Shown here: in pieces, positions 52,318 through 62,356 of the stretch
Layout: each line of letters begins with the position of its first letter
How positions within the stretch are numbered: the first letter of the stretch is position 1
Source: Rhizobium sp. RCAM05350
GTDB lineage: Bacteria > Pseudomonadota > Alphaproteobacteria > Rhizobiales > Rhizobiaceae
Length of the DNA stretch: 64,000 bases
Assembly: GCA_024426085.1 (NCBI GenBank)
Contig: CP087974.1
Location: 3,948,001-4,012,000, forward strand
Direction: 5' to 3'
The notes under the pieces: generated by a model
The model's input: only the letters and a program-made list of their open reading frames with translations
The model's database searches: none
What the model was told of the DNA's origin: nothing
Made by a program: the position numbers and the translations under genes

Positions 52318-52620
52318 ATGAACCTGACACCCCGTGAAAAAGACAAACTGCTGATTTCGATGGCGGCGATGGTCGCCCGCCGGCGGCTGGAGCGCGGCGT
52401 CAAGCTCAATCATCCCGAGGCGATCGCGCTGATTACCGATTTTGTCGTCGAGGGAGCCCGCGACGGCCGCTCGGTGCCTGACCTGATGGAGGCGGGCGCT
52501 CATGTCATCACCCGCGCCCAGGTGATGGAGGGCATCCCCGAGATGATCCACGATATCCAGATCGAGGCGACCTTTCCGGATGGGACCAAGCTGGTCACCG
52601 TCCACGAACCCATTCGCTGA
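52318..52620 (+). CDS. ureA: Urease gamma subunit
   Basis: The intact 100-residue protein MNLTPREKDKLLISMAAMVARRRLERGVKLNHPEA.. ..VPDLMEAGAHVITRAQVMEGIPEMIHDIQIEATFPDGTKLVTVHEPI is a textbook UreA. It assembles with UreB and UreC into the urease trimer of trimers. It starts 26 bases after ureD. Confidence 0.97.
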   Translation: MNLTPREKDKLLISMAAMVARRRLERGVKLNHPEAIALITDFVVEGARDGRSVPDLMEAGAHVITRAQVMEGIPEMIHDIQIEATFPDGTKLVTVHEPIR

Positions 52621-52630
52621 GGAACAGGCC

Positions 52631-52886
52631 ATGCTGCAACTGAGACCCAATTGCGAATGCTGTGACAAGGACCTGCCGCCCGGCAGCCGCGAAGCCATGA
52701 TCTGCAGCTTTGAATGCACCTTCTGCACCCAGTGTGCGTCGGAGGTTCTCGACGGACAATGCCCCAATTGCGGCGGTGAACTTGTCCGCCGCCCGGTTCT
52801 GCCCGGCCGCCAAGCTCGGCAAGTTTCCAGCATCCACAGAACGGGTTTTGAAGACCGACGGCTGCGCGCCGATCAAGGCTGCCTGA
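52631..52886 (+). CDS. DUF1272 cysteine-rich protein in the urease operon (one frameshift)
   Basis: About 84 residues. MLQLRPNCECCDKDLPP.. ..ICSFECTFCTQCASEVLDGQCPNCGGELVRRP is the DUF1272 family signature, with ten cysteines in the first 55 residues arranged as CxCC, CxxxCxxCxxC and CxxC, which suggests metal binding. An extra base near 52803 fuses its frame to ureB in the given sequence; repaired, it ends PAAKLGKFPASTERVLKTDG.. and stops at 52884-52886, before the ureB start at 52904. Ribosome binding site GAGGAACAGGCC. Function unknown. Confidence 0.85.
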
Positions 52887-52903
52887 ACAGGAGAGACGAT
52901 ACG

Positions 52904-53209
52904 ATGATCCCCGGTGAAATCATTGCGGCAGCTGGCGATATCGAGCTGAATGCCGGGCTGGAAACGGTGTCGCTCGATGTCTCCAACAGCGGCGACCGAC
53001 CGGTGCAGGTGGGCAGCCACTATCATTTTGCCGAAACCAATGCCGCTCTGTTGTTTGACCGAGCAGTGGCGCACGGACGGCGCCTTGATATCCCGGCCGG
53101 AACTGCCGTGCGCTTCGAGCCCGGCCAGACCCGCAGCGTCACGCTCATTCCGTTTGCCGGCAAGCGTGAAGTCTACGGTTTCCGCCAGAAGGTGATGGGG
53201 AAATTATGA
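52904..53209 (+). CDS. ureB: Urease beta subunit
   Basis: 101 residues: MIPGEIIAAAGDIELNAG, VSNSGDRPVQVGSHYHFAETNAALLFDR and GTAVRFEPGQTRSVTLIPFAGKREVYGF are complete UreB motifs. AGGAGAGACGATACG precedes the ATG at 52904. An apparent longer fusion with the upstream DUF1272 gene is an artefact of the frameshift in that gene. Confidence 0.96.
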   Translation: MIPGEIIAAAGDIELNAGLETVSLDVSNSGDRPVQVGSHYHFAETNAALLFDRAVAHGRRLDIPAGTAVRFEPGQTRSVTLIPFAGKREVYGFRQKVMGKL

Positions 53210-53255
53210 GGCGGCGGCTTTTCGCGGGGCGGACGTTCTTCGGTTTGAAACTGAG

Positions 53256-53912
53256 GTGCCAGTGACGGCAGGGCGGACCATCATGATCGTCGGCAATGGC
53301 CCGGTGCTAGGCGGTGCAGCCGCAGTCATCGATACCGCCGATCTGGTGATGCGCTTCAACGATTGTCGCTCCTGCGGCGCGGGTGGGGATAAGACGGATA
53401 TCGTTGCCGTCTGCAACACCGGGCGCCCGGCGCTGGCAATGTTGGGTGGTGGCGCCTGGAAGACCAATGCGGCGGTACGTCAGGCTAGTGCTATCTGGTG
53501 TGTTCGCGATGGCGGAAAGTTTCAGGTGTTGCGGCAGCAACTGGCCGTGACGCATCCGGATCTCGATGATCTCTGCGACGACTATACCGATGGTTTTCGT
53601 GCCTTTGCCAAGGCGACCGGCCGCGCCTTCCATACGGTGCCGGCATCCACGCATGAGCGTGTCGATGCGGGGCTGAAACAGTTCGATGCGGGTGCCTATG
53701 TCGTGCCGAGCAGCGGCCTGATCGCGATTGTCGAGGTTCTGGCCCATTGGCGGCGGCCGGGCGATCGTGTGGTGCTTGCCGGTTTCGGCCATGCCGGCTG
53801 GGAATGGCACCCGTTCGCGGCCGAACGCCGTTATGTCGACGACTTGATTTCCACGGGGCAACTCTTCCGCCTCGACCAGAATACGATATCCGCTTTTGCT
53901 CAGGGAGCCTAA
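53256..53912 (+). CDS. Urease-operon accessory protein, glycosyltransferase family 29-like
   Basis: The intact protein of about 218 residues lies between ureB and ureC. IMIVGNGPVLGGAAAVIDTADLVMRFNDCRS resembles the L motif of GT29 sialyltransferase-fold enzymes (VGNGP .. D.V.RFN), and VVPSSGLIAIVEVLAHWRRPGDRVVLAGFGHAGW resembles their S motif. Homologues in rhizobial urease operons carry the label urease operon accessory protein, without a tested function as far as I know. The GTG at 53256 is used here; an ATG at 53284 would also keep the first motif. An ATG overlapping the ureB stop (53206) is out of frame. Confidence 0.75.
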   Translation: MPVTAGRTIMIVGNGPVLGGAAAVIDTADLVMRFNDCRSCGAGGDKTDIVAVCNTGRPALAMLGGGAWKTNAAVRQASAIWCVRDGGKFQVLRQQLAVTHPDLDDLCDDYTDGFRAFAKATGRAFHTVPASTHERVDAGLKQFDAGAYVVPSSGLIAIVEVLAHWRRPGDRVVLAGFGHAGWEWHPFAAERRYVDDLISTGQLFRLDQNTISAFAQGA

Positions 53913-53917
53913 TCACC

Positions 53918-55627
53918 ATGTCCTACAAAATGTCGCGCGCGGCCTATGCCAGCATGTTTGGCCCCACCACCGGCGACAAGGTTCGGCTGGCTGATACCGA
54001 ACTGTTCATCGAAGTGGAAAAGGATTTCACCACCTATGGCGACGAGGTGAAATTCGGCGGCGGCAAGGTCATCCGCGACGGCATGGGCCAGAGCCAGGCA
54101 ACACGCGCTGAGGGTGCGGTCGATACCGTCATCACCAATGCGCTGATTGTCGATCATACCGGTATCGTCAAGGCCGATATCGGCCTGAAGAACGGCCGCA
54201 TTGCAGCGATTGGAAAGGCCGGTAATCCGGATACCCAGCCGGGCGTGACCATCATCGTCGGCCCCTCCACCGAGGTGATCGCCGGGGAGGGCAAGATCGT
54301 TACGGCGGGCGGCATGGATGCGCATATTCATTTCATCTGCCCGCAGCAGATCGAGGAGGCCCTGATGTCGGGTATCACCACCATGCTCGGTGGCGGATCA
54401 GGCCCGGCGCACGGAACCCTGGCGACAACCTGCACCGGCGCCTGGCATATCGAGCGGATGATCGAGAGTTTCGACGGCTTTCCGATGAACCTGGCGCTGG
54501 CCGGCAAGGGCAATGCTTCGCTGCCTGCACCGCTTGAGGAGATGATCCTAGCCGGGGCTTCCAGCCTGAAGCTGCACGAGGACTGGGGCACGACGCCGGC
54601 CGCCATCGACAATTGCCTGTCAGTTGCCGATGCCTATGACGTGCAGGTGATGATCCACACCGACACCCTGAACGAAAGCGGCTTCGTCGAGGATACGATC
54701 GATGCCATCAAGGGACGCACGATCCATGCCTTCCATACGGAAGGCGCGGGCGGCGGCCACGCGCCCGACATCATCAAGATCTGCGGCCAGTCGAACGTCA
54801 TCCCGTCCTCGACCAACCCGACACGGCCCTACACGATCAATACGCTGGCCGAGCACCTCGACATGCTGATGGTCTGCCATCACCTGTCGCCGTCGATCCC
54901 GGAAGATATCGCCTTTGCCGAAAGCCGGATCCGCAAGGAAACCATCGTGGCCGAAGATATCCTGCACGATATCGGTGCCTTCTCGATCATTTCCTCTGAC
55001 AGCCAGGCCATGGGTCGCGTCGGCGAGGTGGCGATCCGCACCTGGCAGACGGCCGACAAGATGAAACGGCAACGGGGACGGCTGGCGCAGGAAACCGGCG
55101 ACAACGACAATTTCCGCGTCCGGCGTTATATCGCCAAATACACCATTAACCCCGCGATCGCCCAGGGCCTTTCCCATGAAATCGGCTCGATCGAACCCGG
55201 CAAGCGCGCCGATCTGGTGATCTGGAACCCGGCGTTCTTTGGGGTGAAGCCCGATATGGTCATCCTTGGCGGCATGATCGCGGCCGCTCCGATGGGCGAT
55301 CCCAATGCCTCCATTCCGACGCCGCAGCCGGTGCATTACCGGCAGATGTTCGGCGCTTTTGGCAAGGCAAGGACGAATTCCTCCGTTACCTTCGTGTCGC
55401 AGGCGTCGCTCGACGGCGGGTTGCAGGCGCGCCTCGGCGTGGCCAAGCAGCTGATCGCGGTGAAAAATACCCGTGGTGGCATCAGCAAGGCCTCGATGAT
55501 CCACAACAGCCTGACGCCGCATATCGAAGTCGACCCGGAAACCTACGAGGTCCGCGCCGATGGTGAGCTACTGACCTGTGAACCCGCGACAGTGCTGCCG
55601 ATGGCGCAGCGCTACTTCATGTTCTAG
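53918..55627 (+). CDS. ureC: Urease alpha subunit
   Basis: The intact 569-residue catalytic subunit. Nickel ligands are in GGMDAHIHFICP, the carbamylated lysine is in SSLKLHEDWGTTP, further histidines are in VMIHTDTLNE and HAFHTEGAGGGHAPDI, and the flap cysteine/histidine in MLMVCHHLSPSIPED. SSDSQAMGRVGEV holds the aspartate ligand. All active-site residues are present. It hydrolyses urea to ammonia and carbamate in the cytoplasm. It starts five bases after the accessory gene. Confidence 0.97.
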   Translation: MSYKMSRAAYASMFGPTTGDKVRLADTELFIEVEKDFTTYGDEVKFGGGKVIRDGMGQSQATRAEGAVDTVITNALIVDHTGIVKADIGLKNGRIAAIGKAGNPDTQPGVTIIVGPSTEVIAGEGKIVTAGGMDAHIHFICPQQIEEALMSGITTMLGGGSGPAHGTLATTCTGAWHIERMIESFDGFPMNLALAGKGNASLPAPLEEMILAGASSLKLHEDWGTTPAAIDNCLSVADAYDVQVMIHTDTLNESGFVEDTIDAIKGRTIHAFHTEGAGGGHAPDIIKICGQSNVIPSSTNPTRPYTINTLAEHLDMLMVCHHLSPSIPEDIAFAESRIRKETIVAEDILHDIGAFSIISSDSQAMGRVGEVAIRTWQTADKMKRQRGRLAQETGDNDNFRVRRYIAKYTINPAIAQGLSHEIGSIEPGKRADLVIWNPAFFGVKPDMVILGGMIAAAPMGDPNASIPTPQPVHYRQMFGAFGKARTNSSVTFVSQASLDGGLQARLGVAKQLIAVKNTRGGISKASMIHNSLTPHIEVDPETYEVRADGELLTCEPATVLPMAQRYFMF

Positions 55628-55649
55628 CGCGGTTACAGATCGAGAAAGA

Positions 55650-56335
55650 ATGCTGGTTTTCTTGAAACGGGCCTTGCGCTGGCCGGCTGCCGTTGTTCTT
55701 GCGGCGGCCTTTGCCATTGTTGCCGGTACATTCGTGCCTCGGCCTTTATGGCCCGCGGCGAAGGCCGATATGGCGACAGGGGAGACGCATCGTATCCTCG
55801 TTCTGGCTAACCCGATCCACACGGACATCGCATTCTGATCACTTCCGAAACACTGGAACGCTTTCCATTCCTCGCGGAAAGCGGCATGCCGGTCGCGCAT
55901 CCGGATGCGCGCTGGCTGGTTTTCGGCTGGGGTGGACGGGCCTTCTACATCGAAACGCCGGTCTGGTCGGAGCTGAAGCCGGTGCCTCTGATCAAGGGGC
56001 TGACGCTTGATCGTTCCGTCATCCACGCCGATGTGGCAGGCGAGATCGTTGAGCCTTCGGATCACGTCGTGGGCTTTGAGATCGGCACCGACGAATATCA
56101 ACGACTGCTGTCGTTCATCGAAGAGAGCTTTACGCCGATGGATGGGCGGATCGAGGCTATACCGGATACGGCCTATGGACAGAATGACCGTTTTTTCGAG
56201 GCCAATGGCTGGTTCAGCGCCGTTGTCGGCTGCAATACTTGGGCGGCCAAGGCGCTTCGTGAGGCGGGGTTGAGGACAGGTTGGTGGAATCCTTTGCCGG
56301 TTTCGCTGTCGGCATCGCTGACGCTGTATAATTGA
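55650..56335 (+). CDS. TIGR02117 family protein (DUF2459), urease-region conserved protein (one frameshift)
   Basis: About 228 residues. One N-terminal membrane anchor (ALRWPAAVVLAAAFAIVAGTFV) is followed by the family sequence ILVLANPIHTDIAILITSETLERFPFLAESG, WLVFGWGGRAFYIETPVWSELKP and GWFSAVVGCNTWAAKALREAGLRTGWWNPLP. The FxGWG and CNTW blocks are the conserved core. A base is missing near 55832. The family is named for its frequent place beside urease genes, but its role is unknown. It probably sits outside the inner membrane. Confidence 0.85.
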
Positions 56336-56520
56336 AATTATTGACTTTTTGTCGCAGGCGAAGGCATGCGCGATGTGCAGGTCAGCCATGCATGGCGTGT
56401 TTTTCGCGCCCTTTGTGCTGCATCGCAGCAGGAGTTGCTGTAGAAAATGGTTCACGTCCTGTGCCGGGCTCTTCCCAAGACCTGCCGCGCAGGGCGTTTG
56501 TCTTTCAAGGAGTTCCTATC
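56336..56520. other. Intergenic region before the peroxiredoxin gene
   Basis: 185 bases without a supported gene. TTGACTTTTTGTCGCAGG at 56341 contains a possible -35 element (TTGACT). TTTCAAGGAGTTCCTATC just before 56521 is a strong ribosome binding site for the peroxiredoxin. This suggests that the peroxiredoxin has its own promoter inside the urease cluster. Confidence 0.4.
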
Positions 56521-57062
56521 ATGATCATTGGCAGAAAAGTGCCGTCCGTTACCTTCCGTACGCGTTCGCGACGAAGCCGTTGGCGGTGCCAATCCATTCC
56601 GTTGGCAGGATGTTTCGTCCGCCGACTATTTCGTGGGCAAGCGCGTCATCCTGTTCTCGCTGCCGGGCGCGTTCACGCCGACCTGCTCGACGTTCCAGCT
56701 TCCCTGACTTCGAAAAGCTCGCCGTCGATTTCCGGGCCGAGGGTATCGACGAGATCTACTGCGTCTCCGTCAACGACGCCTTCGTCATGAATGCCTGGGG
56801 CAAGTCGCAGAACCTCGAAAACGTCAAGCTGATCCCGGATGGCTCCGGCGAATTTACCCCGCAAGATGGGCATGCTCGTTTCCAAGGACAATCTCGGCTT
56901 CGGCATGCGCTCCTGGCGCTATGCCGCCGTCATCAATGACGGTGTGGTCGAGCAGTGGTTCGAAGAAGAAGGCTATTGCGATAATGCCGATAGCGATCCC
57001 TATGGCGTCTCGTCGCCGCAGAATATCCTCGCGCGCTGCAGTCGGAAAAGATCGCGGCCTGA
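56521..57062 (+). CDS. Peroxiredoxin, Prx5-type (four frameshifts)
   Basis: Repaired length about 180 residues. IGRKVPSVTFRTR starts the redoxin fold. The peroxidatic cysteine is in SLPGAFTPTCST, then YCVSVNDAFVMNAWGKSQN and GMLVSKDNLGFGMRSWRYA. The arginine of GMRSWRY belongs to the Prx5 active site. Breaks lie near 56565, 56704, 56859 and 57040. It reduces H2O2 and organic peroxides, probably with thioredoxin or glutathione/glutaredoxin. It lies between ureC-TIGR02117 and ureE and is followed by a terminator, so it is probably a separate unit. Confidence 0.87.
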
Positions 57063-57089
57063 TCTTAGGCATGTGTGATTTTCATGAAA

Positions 57090-57128
57090 TCCGGCGCCGG
57101 TCCTGTTTGGTCTGGCGCCGGATTTTTT
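57090..57128 (+). terminator. Rho-independent terminator after the peroxiredoxin gene
   Basis: ATCCGGCGCC and GGCGCCGGAT form a 10-bp perfect stem with a 15-base loop, followed by TTTTTT. ureE must then be read from its own promoter in the remaining 40 bases or by read-through. Confidence 0.9.
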
Positions 57129-57168
57129 TGTTGTTACAGTGGCATGAATGAATTTGAAGGCTCGCCGA

Positions 57169-57652
57169 ATGCCCTATCGCTCGACCCGGATCCTGTCTCC
57201 CGGTCCAACCGGCACGACACCGCTTCACACCATTGCGCTGGCCCATGACCAGCGTCATCTGCGCCTGCAAATTGCTGCATCTCGACAATGACGACGTGGT
57301 GATGCTCGATCTCAAGGAAGCCGTCATGCTGGCCGACGGTGATCTCCTGGTGCTGGACACCGGCGACTATGTGCGTATCGCAGCCGTCGAAGAACCACTC
57401 TACGACATTCGCCCGCGTGATCCGCTCCACCTGATCGAACTCGCCTGGCATCTCGGCAACCGGCACCTCGCAGCCGAAATCCGGCTTGATCGAATCCTGA
57501 TCCTGCGCGATCCGGTGATCAAGGCGATGCTGGAAGGTTTAGGGGCGACGGTGGGGGAGGTCACGGAACCGTTCCAGCCGATGCGCGGCGCCTATCACGG
57601 CGCCAGTGGCCATTCTCATGGACATGGCGGCCACCATCACGCCCATGACTGA
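57169..57652 (+). CDS. ureE: Urease accessory protein UreE, nickel chaperone (one frameshift)
   Basis: About 160 residues. MPYRSTRILSPGP.. leads to ALAHDQRHLRRKLLHLDNDDVVMLDLKEAVMLADGDLLVLDTGDYVRI after removal of one T near 57264. HLIELAWHLGNRHLAAEI holds the conserved nickel-binding histidine region. The C-terminus is the expected histidine-rich tail (HGASGHSHGHGGHHHAHD). UreE passes nickel to UreG. It overlaps ureF by eight bases. Confidence 0.93.
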
Positions 57653-58316
57653 CCATGCAGACACCAAGGCGCTACTGCGGCTGGTAACATGGCTATCGCC
57701 AGCTTTTCCGGTCGGCGCATTTTCCTATTCCGGTGGGCTTGAGCAGGCGGTGCACGATGGCTTGGTGACCGACGCGCCGGGGCTTGCCCGGTGGTTGCAG
57801 GTGCTGATCCAGCACGGTTCGAGCTGGAATGATGCCGTGCTTCTGGCCGAGAGCTATCGGGCCGCTGGCGATACTCCGAGGCTTGCGGCGGTGCGGGAAC
57901 TGGCTGAAGCGCTGGCCGGATCGCGGGAGCGCCATATGGAAACGATACTGCAGGGGGAGGCTTTCCTGACGGCAGCCGCCCATTGGCCGCATCCGGTGTT
58001 GGAAACGCTGACCGGTGCCGTTGCCTATCCCGTTGCTGTTGGCGCGGTCGCGGGCGCGCATCGCACCGGGCTGGAGCCGGCCCTTGCGGCTTACGTGCAT
58101 TCGACCGCGTCCAATCTCGTCTCGGTGGCTATCCGTTGCGGCGTGACGGGACAGAGGCATGGGGTCGGGGTGCTTGCCGAACTGGAATCGGTGATTGCCG
58201 AGACGGCCGCCAGAGCATCAGCGAGCACGCTGGACGATCTCGGCTCGGCGACCATCACAGCCGATATTTCGGCGCTGCGCCATGAGACTTTGCATTCGCG
58301 GCTCTTCCGTTCCTAA
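57645..58316 (+). CDS. ureF: Urease accessory protein UreF
   Basis: The intact 223-residue helical protein has LVTWLSPAFPVGAFSYSGGLEQAVHDGLV at the N-terminus, GEAFLTAAAHWPHP in the middle and TASNLVSVAIRCGVTGQRHGVGVLAELE, all UreF blocks. It acts as the regulator of UreG GTPase in the UreDFG activation complex. It starts inside the ureE coding end. Confidence 0.95.
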   Translation: MTDHADTKALLRLVTWLSPAFPVGAFSYSGGLEQAVHDGLVTDAPGLARWLQVLIQHGSSWNDAVLLAESYRAAGDTPRLAAVRELAEALAGSRERHMETILQGEAFLTAAAHWPHPVLETLTGAVAYPVAVGAVAGAHRTGLEPALAAYVHSTASNLVSVAIRCGVTGQRHGVGVLAELESVIAETAARASASTLDDLGSATITADISALRHETLHSRLFRS

Positions 58317-58352
58317 CGGTTTTGGGCCTGCTTTCTTGAAAGGAATGTTGCG

Positions 58353-58965
58353 ATGAAATCTGCCAATGGTCCCCTTCGCGTCGGTATCGGCGGTCCGGTC
58401 GGTTCCGGCAAGACGGCGCTGACAGACAAGCTCTGCAAGGCGATGCGCGAACAGTATTCGGTCGCCGTCGTCACCAACGATATCTACACCAAGGAAGATG
58501 CCGAGGCGCTGGTGCGGATGCAGGCGCTGCCGTCGGACAGGATCGTCGGCGTCGAGACAGGCGGCTGCCCGCACACGGCAATCCGCGAGGATGCGACGAT
58601 CAACCTGCAGGCCATTGCCGATCTCAACCGCCGCATTCCGGATCTTGACGTGATCTTCATCGAATCCGGCGGCGACAATCTGGCGGCGACTTTTTCGCCC
58701 GATCTTGCCGATATCACCATCTATGTGATTTCGGTTTGCCAGGAGCGAGGAAATCCCGTGCAAGGGCGGGCCGGGGATCACGCGCTCGGACCTTTTGGTA
58801 ATCAACAAGAAAGACCTGGCGCCCTATGTCGGCGCCGATCTCGACGTGATGGAACGCGATGCCAACCGCATGCGCGCAGAGCGGCCGTTCGTGTTTTCCG
58901 ACATGAAGCGCGGCGACGGTATCGAGACGATCGTCGATTTTCTGCGGGTCGAAGGCGGGCTGTAA
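58353..58965 (+). CDS. ureG: Urease accessory GTPase UreG (one frameshift)
   Basis: About 203 residues. P-loop GGPVGSGKTALTDKLCKAM, the nickel-binding CPH motif in VETGGCPHTAIREDA, FIESGGDNLAATFSPDLAD, and after an extra base near 58752, PGITRSDLLVINKKDLAPYVGADL with the guanine-binding NKKD. It hydrolyses GTP to drive nickel insertion into urease. AAAGGAATGTTGCG precedes the start. A terminator follows. Confidence 0.94.
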
Positions 58966-58988
58966 GATTTGTTATAGTCGAAATATAA

Positions 58989-59025
58989 AAGCCCGGCCGC
59001 ATCACCGATGCGGCCGGGCTTTTTC
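58989..59025 (+). terminator. Rho-independent terminator at the end of the urease cluster
   Basis: AGCCCGGCCGCATC and GATGCGGCCGGGCT form a 14-bp perfect stem with a 3-4 base loop, followed by TTTTT. It lies between ureG and the convergent pump gene and may serve both directions, since AAAA precedes the stem. Confidence 0.93.
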
Positions 59026-59042
59026 ATGGGATAGCCGAAGAC

Positions 59043-62000
59043 TTATTCGGCTGCCAGCGCCGGATGGTTGATGACGTTACCGCTGCGTTTGGGGCCTTCC
59101 AGCTTGTTCAAGCGCTCCTGCAATTCATTGATCGTCTTGCTCTGATCGGTAACGATATCGGTGAGGGCTGCGTTTTCCAGCACTTCCGTCTCCTCGTCCT
59201 TGCTGCCGACGAAGCGGCCGAAGATCTTGCCAAGCAGGCGGGAGAGGTCGTCCATTATCAGGAAGAAGGCTGGCACGACGACGAGCGAGATGACCGTTGA
59301 GACAATAATGCCGCCGATCACTGCGATGGCCATCGGCGCGCGGAACGAGCCGCCTTCACCGACGCCCAGTGCCGAGGGCAACATGCCCGCCGACATCGCG
59401 ATCGACGTCATGATGATCGGACGTGCACGTTTGCGCCCGGCCTCGATCATTGCCTCTGTCCGCTCCATGCCGCGATTCATCATCTCGATGGCGAAATCCA
59501 CAAGCAGGATGGCGTTCTTCGTCACGATACCCATCAGCATCAGGATGCCGATCAGCACCGGCATCGACATGGCGTTCTGCGTCAGGATCAGGCCGATCGC
59601 CACGCCGCCGATGGCGAGCGGCAGCGAGAACAGGATCGTGAACGGCTGGATGACGTTCTTGAACAGCAGAATGAGAACCACCAGCACCAGCATCAGGCCG
59701 AGCAGCATGGCATTGCCGAAGCCCGCTTCCATTTCCGCCTGAACTTCCGCATCACCGCTTTCGAGGAACTCGACACCCGGCGGAAGCTTGGTTTCCTTGG
59801 CAATCTCCTTGAAGCGATCCGATGCCGTGTTGAGGGCCACGCCGATCGGCAGGTCCGCGCCCAGGGTGACGACGCGGTTGCGATCGTAACGCTTGATCGA
59901 GCTCGGGCCTTCCGAATAGTTGATGTCGGCAACGGTCGAAATTGGCACCAGCGCACCGGCCGCCGTCTGGACTTTCAAATTGCGGATGGCGGCAAGGTCG
60001 GTACGGAAGTTCGTATCCACCTGCACGCGGATTGGGATCTGCCGGTCATCGAGCGAAATCTTCGTCAGGGCGGCGTCGATATCGCCAATTGTGGCGACGC
60101 GAACGACATCGGCGATTTGGGCGGTCATGATGCCGAGACGCGACATCTGGTCGGCGCGTGGACGGATCTGCAGTTCAGGCCGCGGCAGGGCACCGTCCGG
60201 GCTGACATTGGCGAGCAGCGGCTCGTTGCGCAGGTTGGCTTCCAGCATGGCAACGGCAGTGTTGAGAGCAGCGTCGCTCTTCGAAAGAACATTGAACGAC
60301 AGGTCGCGTTCGCCACGGTCGTTCAGCTTCAGGATACGGACGTCCGGAATGGAGCGAACGGCTGCATAGACCTGCTTCTCGATTTCAGCCTGCGGAATGA
60401 TACGGCCGGCCGGTGGAAGTTTCGGCAGATACTGGCCGATCACCGGCATGCGGCCGAAAACGTCGTTGACCACCTTGTTGAGCAGGGAGTGATCGAGCTT
60501 GGCCAGCATGACGGTGATGGTCGCGCGGCGTAGTTCGAGGTCACCCTTCGGCGAGGCACCGCCAAGGACGAAGATGCCTTCGACGCCGTTCAGATCCTTG
60601 ATCCGGGCATAGATTTCCTCTGTCGTCTTGTCGGTATCGTCAAGCCGTGCATCCGGCGGAAGCTCAACGGAGAGGACGATACGCGACGCATCTTCCGTCG
60701 GCAGGAAGCTGCCTGGAACGGTCATCAGTAGCATCACCGATCCGATGACGAAACCGATGGCGGCGAGCATTGTGGCATACCGCATGTACCAGCGCTTGGT
60801 CGTCGTGCTGACCAGCCAGGTATAGCCGCGCATGATTGTGCCATCGCTGTCATCGTGATGACCGTCGCCGTCGCTGGATTTCATCAAATAGGCGGCCATC
60901 AGCGGCGTGATCAGCCGCGCGACCATCAGCGAAAAGAACACCGAGACCGCGACCGTCAGGCCGAACTGGATGAAGTACTGTCCGGGAATGCCCGGCATGA
61001 AGGAAACCGGCACGAACACCGCAATGATCGTGAACGTCGTCGCAATCACAGCCAGGCCGATTTCGTCGGCCGCTTCGATTGCTGCCTTGTAGGGCGATTT
61101 GCCCATTTTGATATGTCGGGCAATATTCTCGATTTCGACGATGGCGTCGTCCACCAGAATACCGGTGGCAAGCGTCAGTGCGAGGAAGCTGACCAGGTTC
61201 AGGGAGAAGCCGAGCAGATCCATGATCCAGAAGGTCGGAATGGCCGACAGCGGTAGCGCAAGGGCCGAGATCAGCGTCGCGCGCCAGTTGCGCAGGAACA
61301 GCATGACCACGGCAACGGCGAGCAGGGCGCCTTCGAGCAGCGTATGGATCGCTGCCTCGTAGTTGCCGTAGGTGTAGTAGACGGAATCGTCGACCAGTTC
61401 GATTGAGACGTCGGGATTTTTCTCCCGCAGTTCGGTCAGCGTCTTTCCGACAGTTTCGGCGACGGAAACCTCGCTCGCTCCCTTGGCGCGGAAGACGGCG
61501 AAGGTCACGACCGGCGTGCCGTTGAAGAGCGAAAACGACTTCGGCTCTTCGTATGTGTCGGTCACCTTGCCGAGTTCGGAAAGGCGCACGAACCTGCCAT
61601 TCGGCATGGCGATCATGGTGTTCGCCAAGCCTTCGACCGAGCGGGCGTCGCCGAGCGTGCGGATTGCCTGCTCGCTGCCACCTACCTGTCCACGGCCGGA
61701 GCCGAGGTCGGTATTCATCTTGCGCAACTGGTTGTTCACGTCCGAAGCGGTAATGCCGTAGGAATTCAGGCGTGCATCATTCAATTCAACGCGGACTTCG
61801 CGGTCTGCCCTGCCGTAACGGTCGATCCGGCCGATGCCGGACTTGCCCTGAAGCGCGCTTGACTGTGTCATCGACGAACCAGGAAATTTCCTCAAGCGTC
61901 ATCCCTGGAGAGGAAACGGCGAAGGTCTGGATCGCCTGACCTTCGACATCAACCTTGGAGACGATCGGTTCTTCCACCGAGGCTGGCAGATCGCCGCGAA

Positions 62001-62343
62001 TGCGGTCGATGGCGTCCTTGGTGTCCTGGACGGCCTGATTGGTCGGCACGTCCATCATGAACATCACAGCGGTGTTGGAAACACCGTCACTGATGGTCGA
62101 AGTGATGTGATCGACGCCGGAAATACCGGCGACCGCATCCTCAATTTCCTTGGTGACCTGCGATTCAAGTTCCGCCGGTGCCGCACCACTCTGGCTGACG
62201 CTGATCGAGACGATCGGAACGTCGATATTGGGGAAGCGCGTGATCGGCAGTGTGTTGAAGGACGAATATCCGAGATACATCAACAACACGAAGGCGAGGA
62301 TCGGCGCGATCGGATTGCGAATTGCCCAAGCTGAAAAGTTCAT
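59043..62343 (-). CDS. RND-family efflux pump, inner-membrane subunit (one frameshift)
   Basis: About 1100 residues. It begins MNFSAWAIRNPIAPILAFVLLMYLGYSSFNTLPITRFPNID. The proton-relay DD is in LTLATGILVDDAIVEIENI, and the second half runs through FLPTEDASRIVLSVELPPDAR and ILMLMGIVTKNAILLVDFAIEM. The C-terminus adds about 60 cytoplasmic residues with a coiled coil (TDQSKTINELQERLNKLEG). The only break, near 61856, is a GCGC context before LQGKSGIGRIDRYG. It lies 13 bases after the adaptor gene on the minus strand. Confidence 0.93.
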
Positions 62344-62356
62344 GCCGCTCTTCCCG

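Noticed and set aside
52580..53209. A single long frame joining the ureA end, DUF1272 and ureB
   Set aside because: The join depends on one extra base near 52803. Without it, DUF1272 ends at 52886 and ureB starts normally at 52904 with its own ribosome binding site.
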